A stretch of DNA of 42,901 nucleotides from a virus: positions 1-42,901 of the IMG/VR virus record IMGVR_UViG_3300038466_000104, one strand, 5' to 3'. Of this stretch, positions 17,693-26,497 are shown piece after piece; positions within the stretch are counted from its first letter, which is position 1, and the number at the start of each line of letters is the position of its first letter. A program made the translations under genes and the position numbers. Below the pieces are notes generated by a model, which was given only the letters and a program-made list of their open reading frames with translations, was not told the origin of the DNA and made no database searches.

Positions 17693-19735
17693 ATGAATCT
17701 GAAACTGAAAGAAGTATTCAAAGGCAAGGTCGTCAATAAAGCTCATACGATCAACACCGGTGTTGACGAATTTCCTCGTTACGTCCTCGAATACCTGATT
17801 GATAACTATTGTTCTGAGGAAACCTTCCACGAGGACATGGAGAAGGTCGTCCGGCGGCTTAAGGAGACCTTCGTCTACGGAGCGGAAGCTGAGAAAATCA
17901 GACACTATATCCGTGAAAACCGTAGCCATTCAGTGATCGCAAGCCTGGAAGCCCGGTTGGTTGAAACGGAGGACAAATACTGGGGCACCATTTCAGCGAT
18001 CAACGAAAATTTTGTGAACATACCAGAAAACATAATTAGCCAATACCCGATGCTCCTTTCCGGAGGGATGTGGGGCACCATCGACCTGACCTACGACGAA
18101 ACCGAGATACATAACAAGAAAATCAGGCCCTTCAAAATCACTGCATTCACGCCCTTTCAAGTCAGCATCATTAACTTGGACGAGTTCATAGAGCGACGAA
18201 AAGAATTCTCTACGGACGAATGGATTGATGTCTTGGTAAATTCCTGTGGCCTCGATCCTTCGGGAATGACTCGGCGTCAGAAATTACTTTATCTTTGCCG
18301 CTGCATCCCCCTTGTCGAAACGAACGTCAACATGGTGGAACTTGCACCTCGGGAAACCGGCAAGACCTATCTCTATCGCAACATTTCATACTATGCGCAT
18401 GTGCTGTCCGGCGGCAAAGCGACCCCTGCACAGCTTTTCATCAACCTGAATACAGGGAGGATTGGTGAAGTCGGTGTTCGGGACGCCGTTGTTTTTGATG
18501 AAATTGCGAACACCGATTTCACTGATCCCAGGTCCTTCGTAAGCATTATGCAGGGGTACATGCAGGATGCGAAATTTAGTAGAGGGAAGAAGGAAATCCT
18601 TGCCTTTGCGAGCTTGGTATTTGTTGGCAACCTTGACGTCCAAGGCAACCTGCCGCACGAGAAGTATTACCACCTCTTTGAGCCGCTGCCAGACTTCCTG
18701 CAGGTCATAGCCTTCTTGGACCGCATTCATGGCTATTTACCCGGCTGGGAGATTCCAAAACTGGCTCCGAAAAGTTTTTCAAAGGACTATGGATTTATTA
18801 CAGATTATTTTTGCGAGATTATGCATGAGCTGCGGCGGGTGGATTTACTTGGTTCATTGCGCCATCGCTTCGTTGTAGTTGACCATGCAGGAAGAACCCA
18901 CGGCGTCTCCGGCCGGGATCAACGCGCTGTAATGAAAACCACATCAGGCTTGCTGAAACTGATTTGCCCTGACGGGCGAGTTACCGACGAGGAGCTTGCG
19001 GACATATTGAGTTTGTCCTGTGAACTGCGGCAAAGGGTGCGGGACCAGCTCCATCTGATAGCGCCCGGCGAGTACGACCGGATCGTCCTTGGCGCGCTGA
19101 TGAAACCGTCGGGCAAGCAAGTTGTCCCGGAGCTGCCGGACGGCAAACGTGTTCAACGCGTCACGCTCCCCGAGAAGCCTTCTGTCGGTGAGGTTGTAGG
19201 ATTGGCCGTCGAAGGTGATCATGGCTGCATTCTTCGTTTTGAAATGCAGGCAACCAAGGGGTCAGGGCGTATCGTGCCGTTGGGGTCGATTCAGCGTGTC
19301 ATGCGTGAAAGCATCGAAGCGGCGGCTCAGTACATCCGGGCGAAGCACGAAGACCTCGGGATCAGCGCAGAGTGGCGCAATAGTTTTGATGTGGCTGTGT
19401 TGGCGACCTTTATGGGCGTCCCCAAAGAGGGGCCATCCGCCGGCATCACTATCGTTACTGGTATCGTGTCCGCCTTGAAAAAGGTTCCGGTTCGAAACGA
19501 CATCGCTATGACCGGGGAGATTACGATAATGGGCAAGGTTCTCCCTGTGGGCGGTATCCAGCAGAAGGTTCAGGCAGCCTATGATGCTGGCGTCAAAGAA
19601 ATTCTTTTGCCTGCTGATAATCTCAGAGAAGCCGAAGGACTGCCTTCCTATGTGCGCGACAGCATAAAGCTGACTCCGGTAAGTACCATTGATAAGGTGA
19701 TCGAGATATCTTTAGTGTGCGCCAGCACATCTTGA
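17693..19735 (+). CDS. brxL: BrxL, Lon-like AAA+ BREX protein
   Basis: A 680-residue protein starting at the ATG at 17693 (GGAG upstream); a GTG at 17597 would add 32 unlike residues. Walker A is the variant APRETGKT (218-225) and Walker B is AVVFDE. The C-terminal domain is a Lon-type S16 protease fold with the Ser-Lys pair apparently intact: PKEGPSAG with Ser582 and GGIQQKV with Lys625. BrxL is found in type 1 and type 4 BREX; the E. coli protein forms DNA-binding hexameric rings. The length matches the family. It is the last gene of the operon. Downstream (19736-19787) I see no clear hairpin terminator before the convergent phage gene. Confidence 0.93.
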   Translation: MNLKLKEVFKGKVVNKAHTINTGVDEFPRYVLEYLIDNYCSEETFHEDMEKVVRRLKETFVYGAEAEKIRHYIRENRSHSVIASLEARLVETEDKYWGTISAINENFVNIPENIISQYPMLLSGGMWGTIDLTYDETEIHNKKIRPFKITAFTPFQVSIINLDEFIERRKEFSTDEWIDVLVNSCGLDPSGMTRRQKLLYLCRCIPLVETNVNMVELAPRETGKTYLYRNISYYAHVLSGGKATPAQLFINLNTGRIGEVGVRDAVVFDEIANTDFTDPRSFVSIMQGYMQDAKFSRGKKEILAFASLVFVGNLDVQGNLPHEKYYHLFEPLPDFLQVIAFLDRIHGYLPGWEIPKLAPKSFSKDYGFITDYFCEIMHELRRVDLLGSLRHRFVVVDHAGRTHGVSGRDQRAVMKTTSGLLKLICPDGRVTDEELADILSLSCELRQRVRDQLHLIAPGEYDRIVLGALMKPSGKQVVPELPDGKRVQRVTLPEKPSVGEVVGLAVEGDHGCILRFEMQATKGSGRIVPLGSIQRVMRESIEAAAQYIRAKHEDLGISAEWRNSFDVAVLATFMGVPKEGPSAGITIVTGIVSALKKVPVRNDIAMTGEITIMGKVLPVGGIQQKVQAAYDAGVKEILLPADNLREAEGLPSYVRDSIKLTPVSTIDKVIEISLVCASTS

Positions 19736-19787
19736 AGAGGGTTTTAGAAGGCTCTGATCAAGTTATCCCCCGGACCTTGCGTCAGAC

Positions 19788-20009
19788 TTACCCCCCGTGA
19801 TGCACCCGGTGCTCCCGGGTCAGAACGTTGTGTTCCCGCTCCAGCCCCTCGTGTTTCCGCTCTGCCGCGTTCAGCCGCGCGTCCTGCTCCCCTTCCTTTT
19901 TCCACAACTCGCGGAACGCGGAAGCCGTCTCCGCCTTGAACTCCGTGAACGACTGCCGCAGGAAGCTTACCGTAGCGATCGCGCCGCCCACGGACACGAG
20001 CCCCGCCAC
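19788..20009 (-). CDS. Small phage membrane/coiled-coil protein, possibly truncated
   Basis: A 73-residue reading from a GTG at 20009. A short hydrophobic segment (VAGLVSVGGAIATVSFL) is followed by a charged coiled-coil (FRELWKKEGEQDARLNAAERKHEGLEREH). This build is typical of small phage lysis-module or haemolysin XhlA-like proteins. The frame is open upstream of the GTG with residues NEYDHTDHQRG but no good start or ribosome-binding site before a stop near 20075. The gene may have lost its 5' end where the AT-rich segment 20010-20750 begins. It is the last leftward phage gene before the BREX operon. Confidence 0.5.
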   Translation of the reverse strand: MAGLVSVGGAIATVSFLRQSFTEFKAETASAFRELWKKEGEQDARLNAAERKHEGLEREHNVLTREHRVHHGG

Positions 20010-20151
20010 GCCTCTCTGATGATCGGTGTGGTCATACTCGTTGACAATATGACTATTGATTTCATTGGTAAATTATCCGTATTTCGTGTCTTGGATTGTC
20101 ACTGGACCGAAGTAGATGGAAGAACCCACAACCTGATGCTATCATCCGGGC

Positions 20152-20742
20152 ATGCCTCCACCTGTCCTGATAATCGGTGTGCTCTTTGTGGCTGCCGCCA
20201 CCTTCCTCGGTTCCAGATTGGCCCGAAATCATCGGGCAATGGGAGCCATCATAGCCGCCTTCCTCGCTGTCGTGGCGCTAATTGGGGGGCAGTTTGTGAC
20301 GGAAGGCTGGAAGATATGGAGGGGCGAGCCCGTTCAAGCACAACACAATAAAAATATTGATGAAAAATTAGATCGATTATTGGCTTTAATGGGAGGGATT
20401 GAAACCGACAAGAGAAAAATGCTCGAGAAAGAATATCCCGGAGGCCATAAAATATTCGCAGTAACAAAGAACAATAAAATTGTCCAAAGTCCAAAAGTTT
20501 CGGATCAAATACAAACGGATTGGAGCAGAATAAGCGCAGAAGACAAAGGAAATGTTATCGCGATAAAAATACCTTACTTGAAATTTATGAATTCAACATT
20601 CGTGAACGCCTCCTTTGGTATTCCGAAAAAAATTGGTGCATCTCTTATTATAATTGGCTCACCACATGTGGATTTGTACGCCAAGGTCCTTGATATAAAT
20701 GAAAATAATGTCATTGTGGTATTGGGAATAAAGAAAAAATAA
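20152..20742 (+). CDS. Two-TM membrane protein of unknown function (AT-rich cargo gene)
   Basis: A 196-residue protein with two N-terminal hydrophobic helices (about 4-20 and 29-47: LIIGVLFVAAATFLG, AMGAIIAAFLAVVALIGG). A coiled-coil-like NIDEKLDRLLALMGGIE follows, then a small soluble domain (about 85-196). It is rightward inside a leftward phage module, and from about 20340 on it is much poorer in GC than its neighbours: the 20341-20400 line is about 30% GC by eye. This is typical of a recently acquired moron gene. A TTGACA at 20041 may belong to its promoter, but the matching -10 is unclear. No family recognised; superinfection exclusion or defence would be a guess. Confidence 0.6.
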   Translation: MPPPVLIIGVLFVAAATFLGSRLARNHRAMGAIIAAFLAVVALIGGQFVTEGWKIWRGEPVQAQHNKNIDEKLDRLLALMGGIETDKRKMLEKEYPGGHKIFAVTKNNKIVQSPKVSDQIQTDWSRISAEDKGNVIAIKIPYLKFMNSTFVNASFGIPKKIGASLIIIGSPHVDLYAKVLDINENNVIVVLGIKKK

Positions 20743-20748
20743 TACTCT

Positions 20749-21090
20749 TCATTTTCTTTTCAGCAGTTCCTCCAGCATCCCACGTTGCGCGCCGAGTTCC
20801 TCCATGATTCGCTCATGGTCCCTGGCGTTCGGTTGATAGACGTACACCTCGAGGTCGTGCTTTGTGACGTAGGTATGCGGAAGCTCCTTGAGCGCGGGGT
20901 CCACAGTTTCATCCTTCCACTTGAACAGGGCAGTTACCGACCGCTTCGTGTTCCCCCGGTCCCACCCGAACAGGGTGGCCGCCAACGCGGCCAGCCCCCC
21001 GATGACCCATCCGATCACGCTCCAGAAGACTCCCTGGTCGACGTGCTTGGCGAGATCCTGGACCGTCTGCCCATTGGTTGGCTGGACCAT
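20749..21090 (-). CDS. Phage membrane protein with one TM helix and C-terminal coiled coil
   Basis: A 113-residue protein. It has a soluble N-terminus, one TM helix (FWSVIGWVIGGLAALAATLF, about 22-41), and a C-terminal amphipathic/coiled-coil stretch (NARDHERIMEELGAQRGMLEELLKRK). A good GGAG ribosome-binding site precedes the ATG at 21090. It lies in the lysis block after the amidase and holin-like genes. It resembles small holin-accessory or XhlA/spanin-like proteins in build only; I cannot assign a family. Confidence 0.65.
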   Translation of the reverse strand: MVQPTNGQTVQDLAKHVDQGVFWSVIGWVIGGLAALAATLFGWDRGNTKRSVTALFKWKDETVDPALKELPHTYVTKHDLEVYVYQPNARDHERIMEELGAQRGMLEELLKRK

Positions 21091-21132
21091 TGCTATATTC
21101 TCCGATCGAGTTATTTCACGGTTTCTGTAGCG

Positions 21133-21888
21133 TCAACGATATGTCTGTCGGAACGGCTCAAAGCGAACGATTCCCATGACCTCGGTCCGGACGATCCCGC
21201 CCGTCTCGGCGGCCACGGACCCCTCCACGCCCCCCTGGAAATCCCCGAGGCGCAACGGGAGCCATCGGGCCGTCGCCTTCATCTGCGTGTTCCCGACCAG
21301 GCCATAGCGGCCCTCGAGCTCGAGGCGCTTCCAGTTCCCGTCTTTCCATGGCCACCCGAAGAAAGACTCCCGCCGGGGCGTCAGGATGTTCTGCGCGCTT
21401 CCGTCGGGGTTGAGCCAGGTCCGGACCTCGGTATCTCCCCTGGCGGGCGGGACGACAGAGGAGGTGAGCAGCTCCGGCTCGGTTCGGACGATGTTATCCG
21501 GCCCGGCGGCCGGCGGGACGACCGGCGCGTATCCCCGCTCCCCTTTCGGGAGATCCTCCACCGGAGTGCTTTGAATGGTCCGCTGCGCCGTGCGCTTGGG
21601 AGCCTTCGCGAGGCTCTTTACGGGCGGGGCTGCATATCCGGGATTTTTTTCCCCGCCCTGCGTGGCCACGGGGGTGAGCGACGATGCCGGTGCCAAGAGC
21701 CGCTTGTGCCAGCCCCGCGAGTAGCCGACAACACAGATCACGAGCAGCAGGAGCATCAGCAGGTACCGGGCACGAGGCATGCGTACACCCTTCACATGGG
21801 ACGCCATCTCCGCGTCGGCCTTCTTCTCGAGCTGTTCCGCCGGCGGCGCAATCTTTTCCGCGAGCCATTTTCGGAACCGAGGCCACAT
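21133..21888 (-). CDS. Membrane-anchored phage protein, unknown
   Basis: A 251-residue protein from the ATG at 21888, two bases after the stop of the holin-like gene. Its basic N-terminus (WPRFRKWLAEKI) is followed by one TM segment (YLLMLLLLVICVVGY, about 43-57). A long proline/alanine-rich linker follows, then a C-terminal beta-type domain (LELEGRYGLVGNT ... GIVRFEPFRQTYR). The layout suggests a type II inner-membrane protein with a periplasmic domain that spans the envelope, as spanins do, but no spanin or lipoprotein motif is visible. The assignment is by context only. Confidence 0.6.
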   Translation of the reverse strand: MWPRFRKWLAEKIAPPAEQLEKKADAEMASHVKGVRMPRARYLLMLLLLVICVVGYSRGWHKRLLAPASSLTPVATQGGEKNPGYAAPPVKSLAKAPKRTAQRTIQSTPVEDLPKGERGYAPVVPPAAGPDNIVRTEPELLTSSVVPPARGDTEVRTWLNPDGSAQNILTPRRESFFGWPWKDGNWKRLELEGRYGLVGNTQMKATARWLPLRLGDFQGGVEGSVAAETGGIVRTEVMGIVRFEPFRQTYR

Positions 21889-21890
21889 CG

Positions 21891-22121
21891 CTAAACCTCT
21901 GGATCTTTCGCCGGCGACTGGCCGGTCGGAGAGTTGAACTTGGAGTCGGTGAAATAGTTGAACCCCTTCCGGCCGACGTATACCGCCAGGACGCCGAGAA
22001 AGATGGTCGACCACTCCGCCGGGATCCGGAATCGCTCCGGAAACAAGAACGCCAGTGCCCCCATGAGCAGCGTGAGCGTCGCGAACGCCGCCACCCAATG
22101 TTTCCCCCGAAAGGCCTTCAT
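21891..22121 (-). CDS. Holin-like small membrane protein
   Basis: A 76-residue protein with two TM segments (WVAAFATLTLLMGALAFLF and STIFLGVLAVYVGRKGF) and a charged tail. The start at 22121 overlaps the amidase stop (ATGA); a longer start at 22148 lies inside the amidase gene. Small size, two membrane helices and coupling to the endolysin are the usual marks of a phage holin. No specific holin family is identified. Confidence 0.65.
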   Translation of the reverse strand: MKAFRGKHWVAAFATLTLLMGALAFLFPERFRIPAEWSTIFLGVLAVYVGRKGFNYFTDSKFNSPTGQSPAKDPEV

Positions 22122-22618
22122 AGCGTCACCTCCCCGCTCCCGATCCATTCGGAATCGATTTTCCCCGCCAACATGTCCCGAAGGCTGTCCATCGGAAAAA
22201 ACCTCCCGGGGCAGGTCTTATACTGCCCGAGCCTCCAGTCGAACCCCGCCATGAGCCCCGCGTCGCGGTGCCCGATTACGCTCTGCGCCGGGATCCCGTA
22301 GTTCACCATCAGGGAGAAGCAGAGGTCCCTCAGGAAGTAGAGTTTCGCGAGCGACGGGGGCGCCTCGTCGAAATTCCCGACGACGCAGATACCGATGGAC
22401 TTTAAGTTCATGTGCATCTCCTTCGTGTGTGCCCCGGGTTGCGATTCGGGGCGGCCGATCTGGAGGACGAGGCTATTTCCGACCCGTTCGATCCCGTAGT
22501 GGTACCCGATGTCGGACCAGCCGTTTGTTTCCTTGTGGTACCGGCGAATTGCCTCCCAATCGACGACCGTGCCGTCTTTCGTCAGCGAGTGATGGATGAT
22601 TACGTTCTGCGGGTTCAT
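22118..22618 (-). CDS. N-acetylmuramoyl-L-alanine amidase (phage endolysin)
   Basis: A 166-residue T7-lysozyme/PGRP-type amidase that cleaves the MurNAc-L-Ala bond of peptidoglycan at lysis. Likely zinc ligands and catalytic residues are His10 (IIHHS), the IGYHYGI segment around 37-43, His117 (VIGHRDA) and Cys136 (TCPGR). The length is typical for a phage single-domain amidase, and no signal peptide is seen, in line with release through a holin. The ATG at 22618 has a strong GGAGGTG ribosome-binding site and comes just after a terminator hairpin. It is followed by the holin-like gene with a 4-nt overlap. Confidence 0.92.
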   Translation of the reverse strand: MNPQNVIIHHSLTKDGTVVDWEAIRRYHKETNGWSDIGYHYGIERVGNSLVLQIGRPESQPGAHTKEMHMNLKSIGICVVGNFDEAPPSLAKLYFLRDLCFSLMVNYGIPAQSVIGHRDAGLMAGFDWRLGQYKTCPGRFFPMDSLRDMLAGKIDSEWIGSGEVTL

Positions 22619-22631
22619 GAACACACCTCCA

Positions 22632-22656
22632 AATAAAAAACCCCGCCAGGGCGGGG
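22632..22656 (-). terminator. Rho-independent terminator between tail and lysis genes
   Basis: A perfect 7-bp stem (CCCCGCC at 22641-22647 with GGCGGGG at 22650-22656) is followed on the minus strand by a run of T (complement of AAATAAAAAA, 22631-22640). It separates the late tail operon from the amidase, whose ribosome-binding site starts a few bases on. Lysis genes may therefore depend on read-through or antitermination. Confidence 0.8.
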
Positions 22657-22700
22657 ATGGATGAATCAACCTGTACGGCCGCGTGCCGCGTGTATGTCGG

Positions 22701-23036
22701 TTACAGATTCTCCAGTGCGTTTCTGAACTGCGCCCGGGTGAGCGCCTGCTTCCCCTCCAGGGCCCGCAAGCGATTCTCGTTGTTGAACATCGCCCGGGCG
22801 AGACGGGGCAAAAGGAGCTCCTTGAGCTGCCCGAACTCCGCGGCCACCGGATCACGAGTCGGCGGAGGCGGAAGAAGCGGCTCCGTGTCGTGGACTTCAA
22901 AGGATAGCTTCCCGGCATCTAAGTCGGCCGCAAGCCCCGGATACCCGGCCCGGACGATCGCCGCCCCCTGGTCGGGGGTAAGCCCTGCAAGATAAGCGAC
23001 CGCCTCGGTCCCCCTTTTTATGACGAGGAACGACAT
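22701..23036 (-). CDS. Small phage protein at the end of the tail module
   Basis: A 111-residue soluble protein with a good GGAGG ribosome-binding site. The N-terminal part (FLVIKRGTEAVAYLAGLT) is followed by a proline-rich spacer (EPLLPPPPTRDP) and a helical C-terminus (LKELLLPRLARAMFNNENRLRALEGK). It lies 9 nt after the fibre-like gene and just before the terminator. No family recognised; tail-fibre assembly or a minor virion component are possible. Confidence 0.7.
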   Translation of the reverse strand: MSFLVIKRGTEAVAYLAGLTPDQGAAIVRAGYPGLAADLDAGKLSFEVHDTEPLLPPPPTRDPVAAEFGQLKELLLPRLARAMFNNENRLRALEGKQALTRAQFRNALENL

Positions 23037-23045
23037 CCTTCCCTC

Positions 23046-24104
23046 CTAATAGTCGGTGACCGTCCCGGCGTTGACGTCCACAGTGCGCTGGTTGACCTTG
23101 TAATACTTGACGAGCGAGGACGGGGACTCCATGTAGGCCCATTGCCAGCTTTCGCCGTGGAGCTGGAACCGCACCTGCTGGGCCCCGGAGAGCCCGCGGA
23201 TGTCCATCACGCAGTTCCCCGAGCCGTACCCGGAGCCCAACTTCGATACCTCCGAGGAGTAGACGTTACCGATGCGAAACCGGCAGTGCCCCGTGTAATA
23301 GTACGACCCGTACTCTTCGCTGATCGTGTACCCCTCGACGTAGACGGGGACGATCAAGCGCGACAGGCGCGGGTTGTTCGGCAGGTTGATCGTCCAGACG
23401 GTTCCCACGTCGACATAGTAGTAGTAATAAGTCCCCACCCGCCCCTGGTTGATGGTCTCCAGGACCGAGTGCTGGACGGGGTGCTGATCGAGCCCAATCC
23501 CGTCGATCCATATCGACCCGGCGACGTTGGTGTCGTCCTTCCCGCAGACAATCCGGAACTTCACGTACTCGGTCGTCGCGTAGTCGATCCGGAAGTTCTG
23601 GATGAGCAGAAGCGTCCACTCCGTCCAGTTGCTCGTCGAGGACAGAAGCGTCTTCTCCCCGAGATAGGTCTTGTTCCTGTCGAAGAACCGCGCCACGACT
23701 TCGAACTTCATCCCCGCCGCGGACGCCTTGTACGCCATGGCGAGGGCCGGCGCATAGAGGTGGTTGAAGAAGATGTAGTCGCTCTCGAGGTACCCGCCGC
23801 CGTTGCCCGTCCCGCCTGGGTGGGTGAACTTGTACGACTTGGTCCCGTGGACGTAATCTGTGGTGTCGTATCCCCCGGTCCCCCCGGGGAAGAGGAACCG
23901 GGTCCAGTTGTCGGGAATGCCGTCGGCATCCGAATCGGTCTCAAGGGAGCCGTTAAGGATCGCCCCGACGGTGCTCTGGCCCCCGCCTCCGGCGTTGAGC
24001 CTGGCCTCGTGGTCGTCGAAGTTCTCCTTGACCTTCTGCATCAGGGGCTGGCTGATCGGCTCGCCCGCTGCGATTTCGGCTTCGGTGATCCCTGCGTAGG
24101 GCAT
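23046..24104 (-). CDS. Tail fibre/receptor-binding-like protein
   Basis: A 352-residue protein with a GGTGAGG ribosome-binding site. The N-terminus (about 1-45) is helical and may attach to the tail tip (AEIAAGEPISQPLMQKVKENF). A carbohydrate-binding-module-like domain follows (about 48-205: LNGSLETDSDADGIPDNW, GTKSYKFTHPGG, SIWIDGIGLDQH). A Tyr-rich beta domain completes it (about 215-352: GTYYYYYVDVG). The 'NGSLETDSDADGIPDNW' type of sequence is common in phage adhesins. It probably binds surface glycans of the host. It stands at the distal end of the tail operon, where lambda-like phages keep fibre genes. Confidence 0.7.
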   Translation of the reverse strand: MPYAGITEAEIAAGEPISQPLMQKVKENFDDHEARLNAGGGGQSTVGAILNGSLETDSDADGIPDNWTRFLFPGGTGGYDTTDYVHGTKSYKFTHPGGTGNGGGYLESDYIFFNHLYAPALAMAYKASAAGMKFEVVARFFDRNKTYLGEKTLLSSTSNWTEWTLLLIQNFRIDYATTEYVKFRIVCGKDDTNVAGSIWIDGIGLDQHPVQHSVLETINQGRVGTYYYYYVDVGTVWTINLPNNPRLSRLIVPVYVEGYTISEEYGSYYYTGHCRFRIGNVYSSEVSKLGSGYGSGNCVMDIRGLSGAQQVRFQLHGESWQWAYMESPSSLVKYYKVNQRTVDVNAGTVTDY

Positions 24105-24112
24105 CTCTTACC

Positions 24113-26491
24113 TCACCAGATGTGGTACCCGGGCGACTCGTCCGGCATCCGCCCGTCGGCGACCGTGATGAATCCGTACTCTTTCTGCTGGTCGGAAGCC
24201 GAAGCGTAGGAAGGGGTCCCCGCCGGTGCGATAAAGGCCACCTTGCGCTGCGAGAGCCGAAGGAGCGAGACGTTCACCCGGGTTCCCTTGTGCTCACGTT
24301 TGACGACCTGGAATATTTCCGCCAAGACGGGGGCCCCGTTAAGATCCGCCACTTCGTCGGTGCTCACCCGGATAAACTCCCCCGTCTTGATGTCTGCGTC
24401 TTTCAAGTCGAGGGAGGCGGCAATGATCGGCTGTGCGTCCCGGTTCCGCCGCACCCGGCGCATGGCGATGTTTTTCACGTACTGCGCCGCAGTCTCCTCC
24501 TGGAGGTAGGAGGAACTGATCCAGCGGCAGTAGCTCTTCTTCTCGACCGTGTCGCCGTAAGCTCCTTCGGCGTCCGCGTCGACGGCGATGTCGAGGCGGT
24601 CGTAGGAGGAGGGCTCCTCGTGCTTGCCGATCACCTTCTTCCCCCAGTAGACGAACATCCGGGTGAGGCGGGACTTTTCGTTTAAGTCCACCGACATCGT
24701 CTTGCTCACGTGGTGGGACTCGTCGGTTAAGGTTCTGTACGACCGCCCGGGCTCGTTCTGCAGGTTTCGCCGGACGGTGATCTTCAAGTCCTCCGCCACC
24801 CACGCCTTGGCGTCCAAGAGGTCGACAACCTCCATGAAGAGTGTGTCCAGCTTCTCGGGCTCCGAGATCACCGCCGAAAAGTCGACGTCCCCGCCGGGCC
24901 ACTCCCTGAAGTAGGAAAAAGCGTCGAGATCGATGTATTCGTCCGGGACTTGCGAATCGACCCGAAGCATATCGAGGAGGATGTCCCAGGGGTTGGCCGG
25001 GGCGAAGTACCGGACCTTCTGGACTTTTTCCTTGGCCTTGTGCTCCGCTGCCAAAGTCGAGAAGGCGCTCCGTGTCAGCGTCAGGAGCTGCTTCGTCGCC
25101 ACATCCCGGTAGGCGTATCCAATGATTTCGTCCCCGATGCGGACGTACCCCGCATCGTCCAGGCCTTCCACGGACGACAGGGTCATCCCGCCCGTCTGCG
25201 CGGCCGAAAGATCCACGGCAAGCTTGATGTCCAACTTCGGCGGGACCTCGATCTTGGAGAGGTTCTTCAAGAGGTCCACCGACTCCATCTTGATGACGCC
25301 CTTCCCAAGCGTCACGTTTTCGAGGTGCCCGACCCATTTCTTCTTGAACTCGCCTTCCGCGTCGCCCAGGAACCCCTCGAATATCTCGACGGTCCGCCCC
25401 TTGTAGTTGGGGTTGCGGGCGAGCAGGCGCTTGAAGAAAGATCTCGGGGGTCCTGCCGGTCGAGTCCGCACGTACGGGTCGGTGTCGACGTCATAATCCA
25501 GGTCGTCCTCGAACTCGACTGTGACTCGGGCGGAGACGGTCAGGTTCGTCTTGATCTCGGTGGGCAGGAGGTGGACCGTCCTGACGTAAGGCCGGACCCC
25601 GTCGAACGGGACCGGAGTGTCGTATGAGCTGAACTTGTAGACCTTCTCGGTTTTAAGGAACGCCGGAAGGTACCGGCAGCTTTTCCAGGTGTTGTAGCAG
25701 GGCGTGCCTACCGCAAGACAAGGCGCCACACCAAATACCCGGCCGCAATAATCGAGATGAAGAAGCACCAGGGCGATCGGAGTGCGGGGGATGCCGGCAA
25801 ACGTCGGCACCGGAACGACAACCTCCGGCCCCGGAAAGCCGTAAAGGAGCAGGCGCCGGTCGCGCCCGTTTACCTTCGCATCCCCGTCCGTCTTCGGCAG
25901 CGTCCAGATCCGCCTCGCCGGACCGCCTTCCGAGCGTGGATCGTAGAGCGCGTCGCTGCTCCATCCCGACCGCGCCACGTAAGCGGAGACGGCTGAAGCC
26001 TCCTCCTTCTTCGCTCCCCACAGATAGAAGGAGATCGCCCCGGAGGACCGGTTGATCCACTTCGTCACGTGGTTCCCGGCGCCGTACGGCCCCGAACTGA
26101 TCTGGATGCTCCGCTTGCACCGATACCACCCGTCCGGGTAGGCGTCCCAGGAGGTCGGATATCCCGCCCACCCGTCGATGCGGTAGAAGGCGAAGGGAGC
26201 GGAGTCGATCTGGGCGTTGAAGTTCTGGAGGAAGTAGTTCCCGCCGTCGGACTCGGAGAACTGGATCGACAGCGGGGTGATCGGCTTGATGAAAAAGCTC
26301 AGCGACCACCAGGAGGCAAGCCCCTGGAAGATGTACTCCGTCGAGTAGACCGATCCCCCGTAGGCGGGGATGTCGATCCGGTCCGCGGTCATCGTCCCGT
26401 CGGGGGCGATCCCCACGTTGGGGGTAACCACAACGCCCGACAGCTCCCAGTTCTCGAACTCCTCAGGCCAGGACCAGCGATTTAACGCCAC
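24113..26491 (-). CDS. Tail hub/tip protein (lambda gpJ-like position)
   Basis: A 792-residue protein that starts with GTG. The N-terminal 190 residues are a beta-sandwich, carbohydrate-binding-like module (NRWSWPEEFENWELSGVVVTPN). Residues about 200-790 read as a phage tail hub/baseplate protein (GRTVEIFEGFLGDAEG, YVRIGDEIIGY, DIKTGEFIRVSTDEV, RVNVSLLRLSQR). It would form the tail tip that contacts the host, as gpJ-like proteins do. Carriage of the glycan-binding module at the N-terminus is unusual. It lies 6 nt after the preceding tail gene. Confidence 0.7.
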   Translation of the reverse strand: MALNRWSWPEEFENWELSGVVVTPNVGIAPDGTMTADRIDIPAYGGSVYSTEYIFQGLASWWSLSFFIKPITPLSIQFSESDGGNYFLQNFNAQIDSAPFAFYRIDGWAGYPTSWDAYPDGWYRCKRSIQISSGPYGAGNHVTKWINRSSGAISFYLWGAKKEEASAVSAYVARSGWSSDALYDPRSEGGPARRIWTLPKTDGDAKVNGRDRRLLLYGFPGPEVVVPVPTFAGIPRTPIALVLLHLDYCGRVFGVAPCLAVGTPCYNTWKSCRYLPAFLKTEKVYKFSSYDTPVPFDGVRPYVRTVHLLPTEIKTNLTVSARVTVEFEDDLDYDVDTDPYVRTRPAGPPRSFFKRLLARNPNYKGRTVEIFEGFLGDAEGEFKKKWVGHLENVTLGKGVIKMESVDLLKNLSKIEVPPKLDIKLAVDLSAAQTGGMTLSSVEGLDDAGYVRIGDEIIGYAYRDVATKQLLTLTRSAFSTLAAEHKAKEKVQKVRYFAPANPWDILLDMLRVDSQVPDEYIDLDAFSYFREWPGGDVDFSAVISEPEKLDTLFMEVVDLLDAKAWVAEDLKITVRRNLQNEPGRSYRTLTDESHHVSKTMSVDLNEKSRLTRMFVYWGKKVIGKHEEPSSYDRLDIAVDADAEGAYGDTVEKKSYCRWISSSYLQEETAAQYVKNIAMRRVRRNRDAQPIIAASLDLKDADIKTGEFIRVSTDEVADLNGAPVLAEIFQVVKREHKGTRVNVSLLRLSQRKVAFIAPAGTPSYASASDQQKEYGFITVADGRMPDESPGYHIW

Positions 26492-26497
26492 CCTGTT

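Noticed and set aside
17693-19735. A stand-alone Lon protease
   Set aside because: The N-terminal region and AAA+ part follow the BrxL pattern, Walker A is the BrxL-type variant, and it sits directly after pglZ.
3602-19735. DISARM, Pgl type 2 or phosphorothioation-based defence
   Set aside because: No DrmA/DrmB helicase, PglW kinase, BrxD/BrxH helicase or Dnd/Ssp genes; a PAPS-reductase (BrxP of type 4) is also missing.
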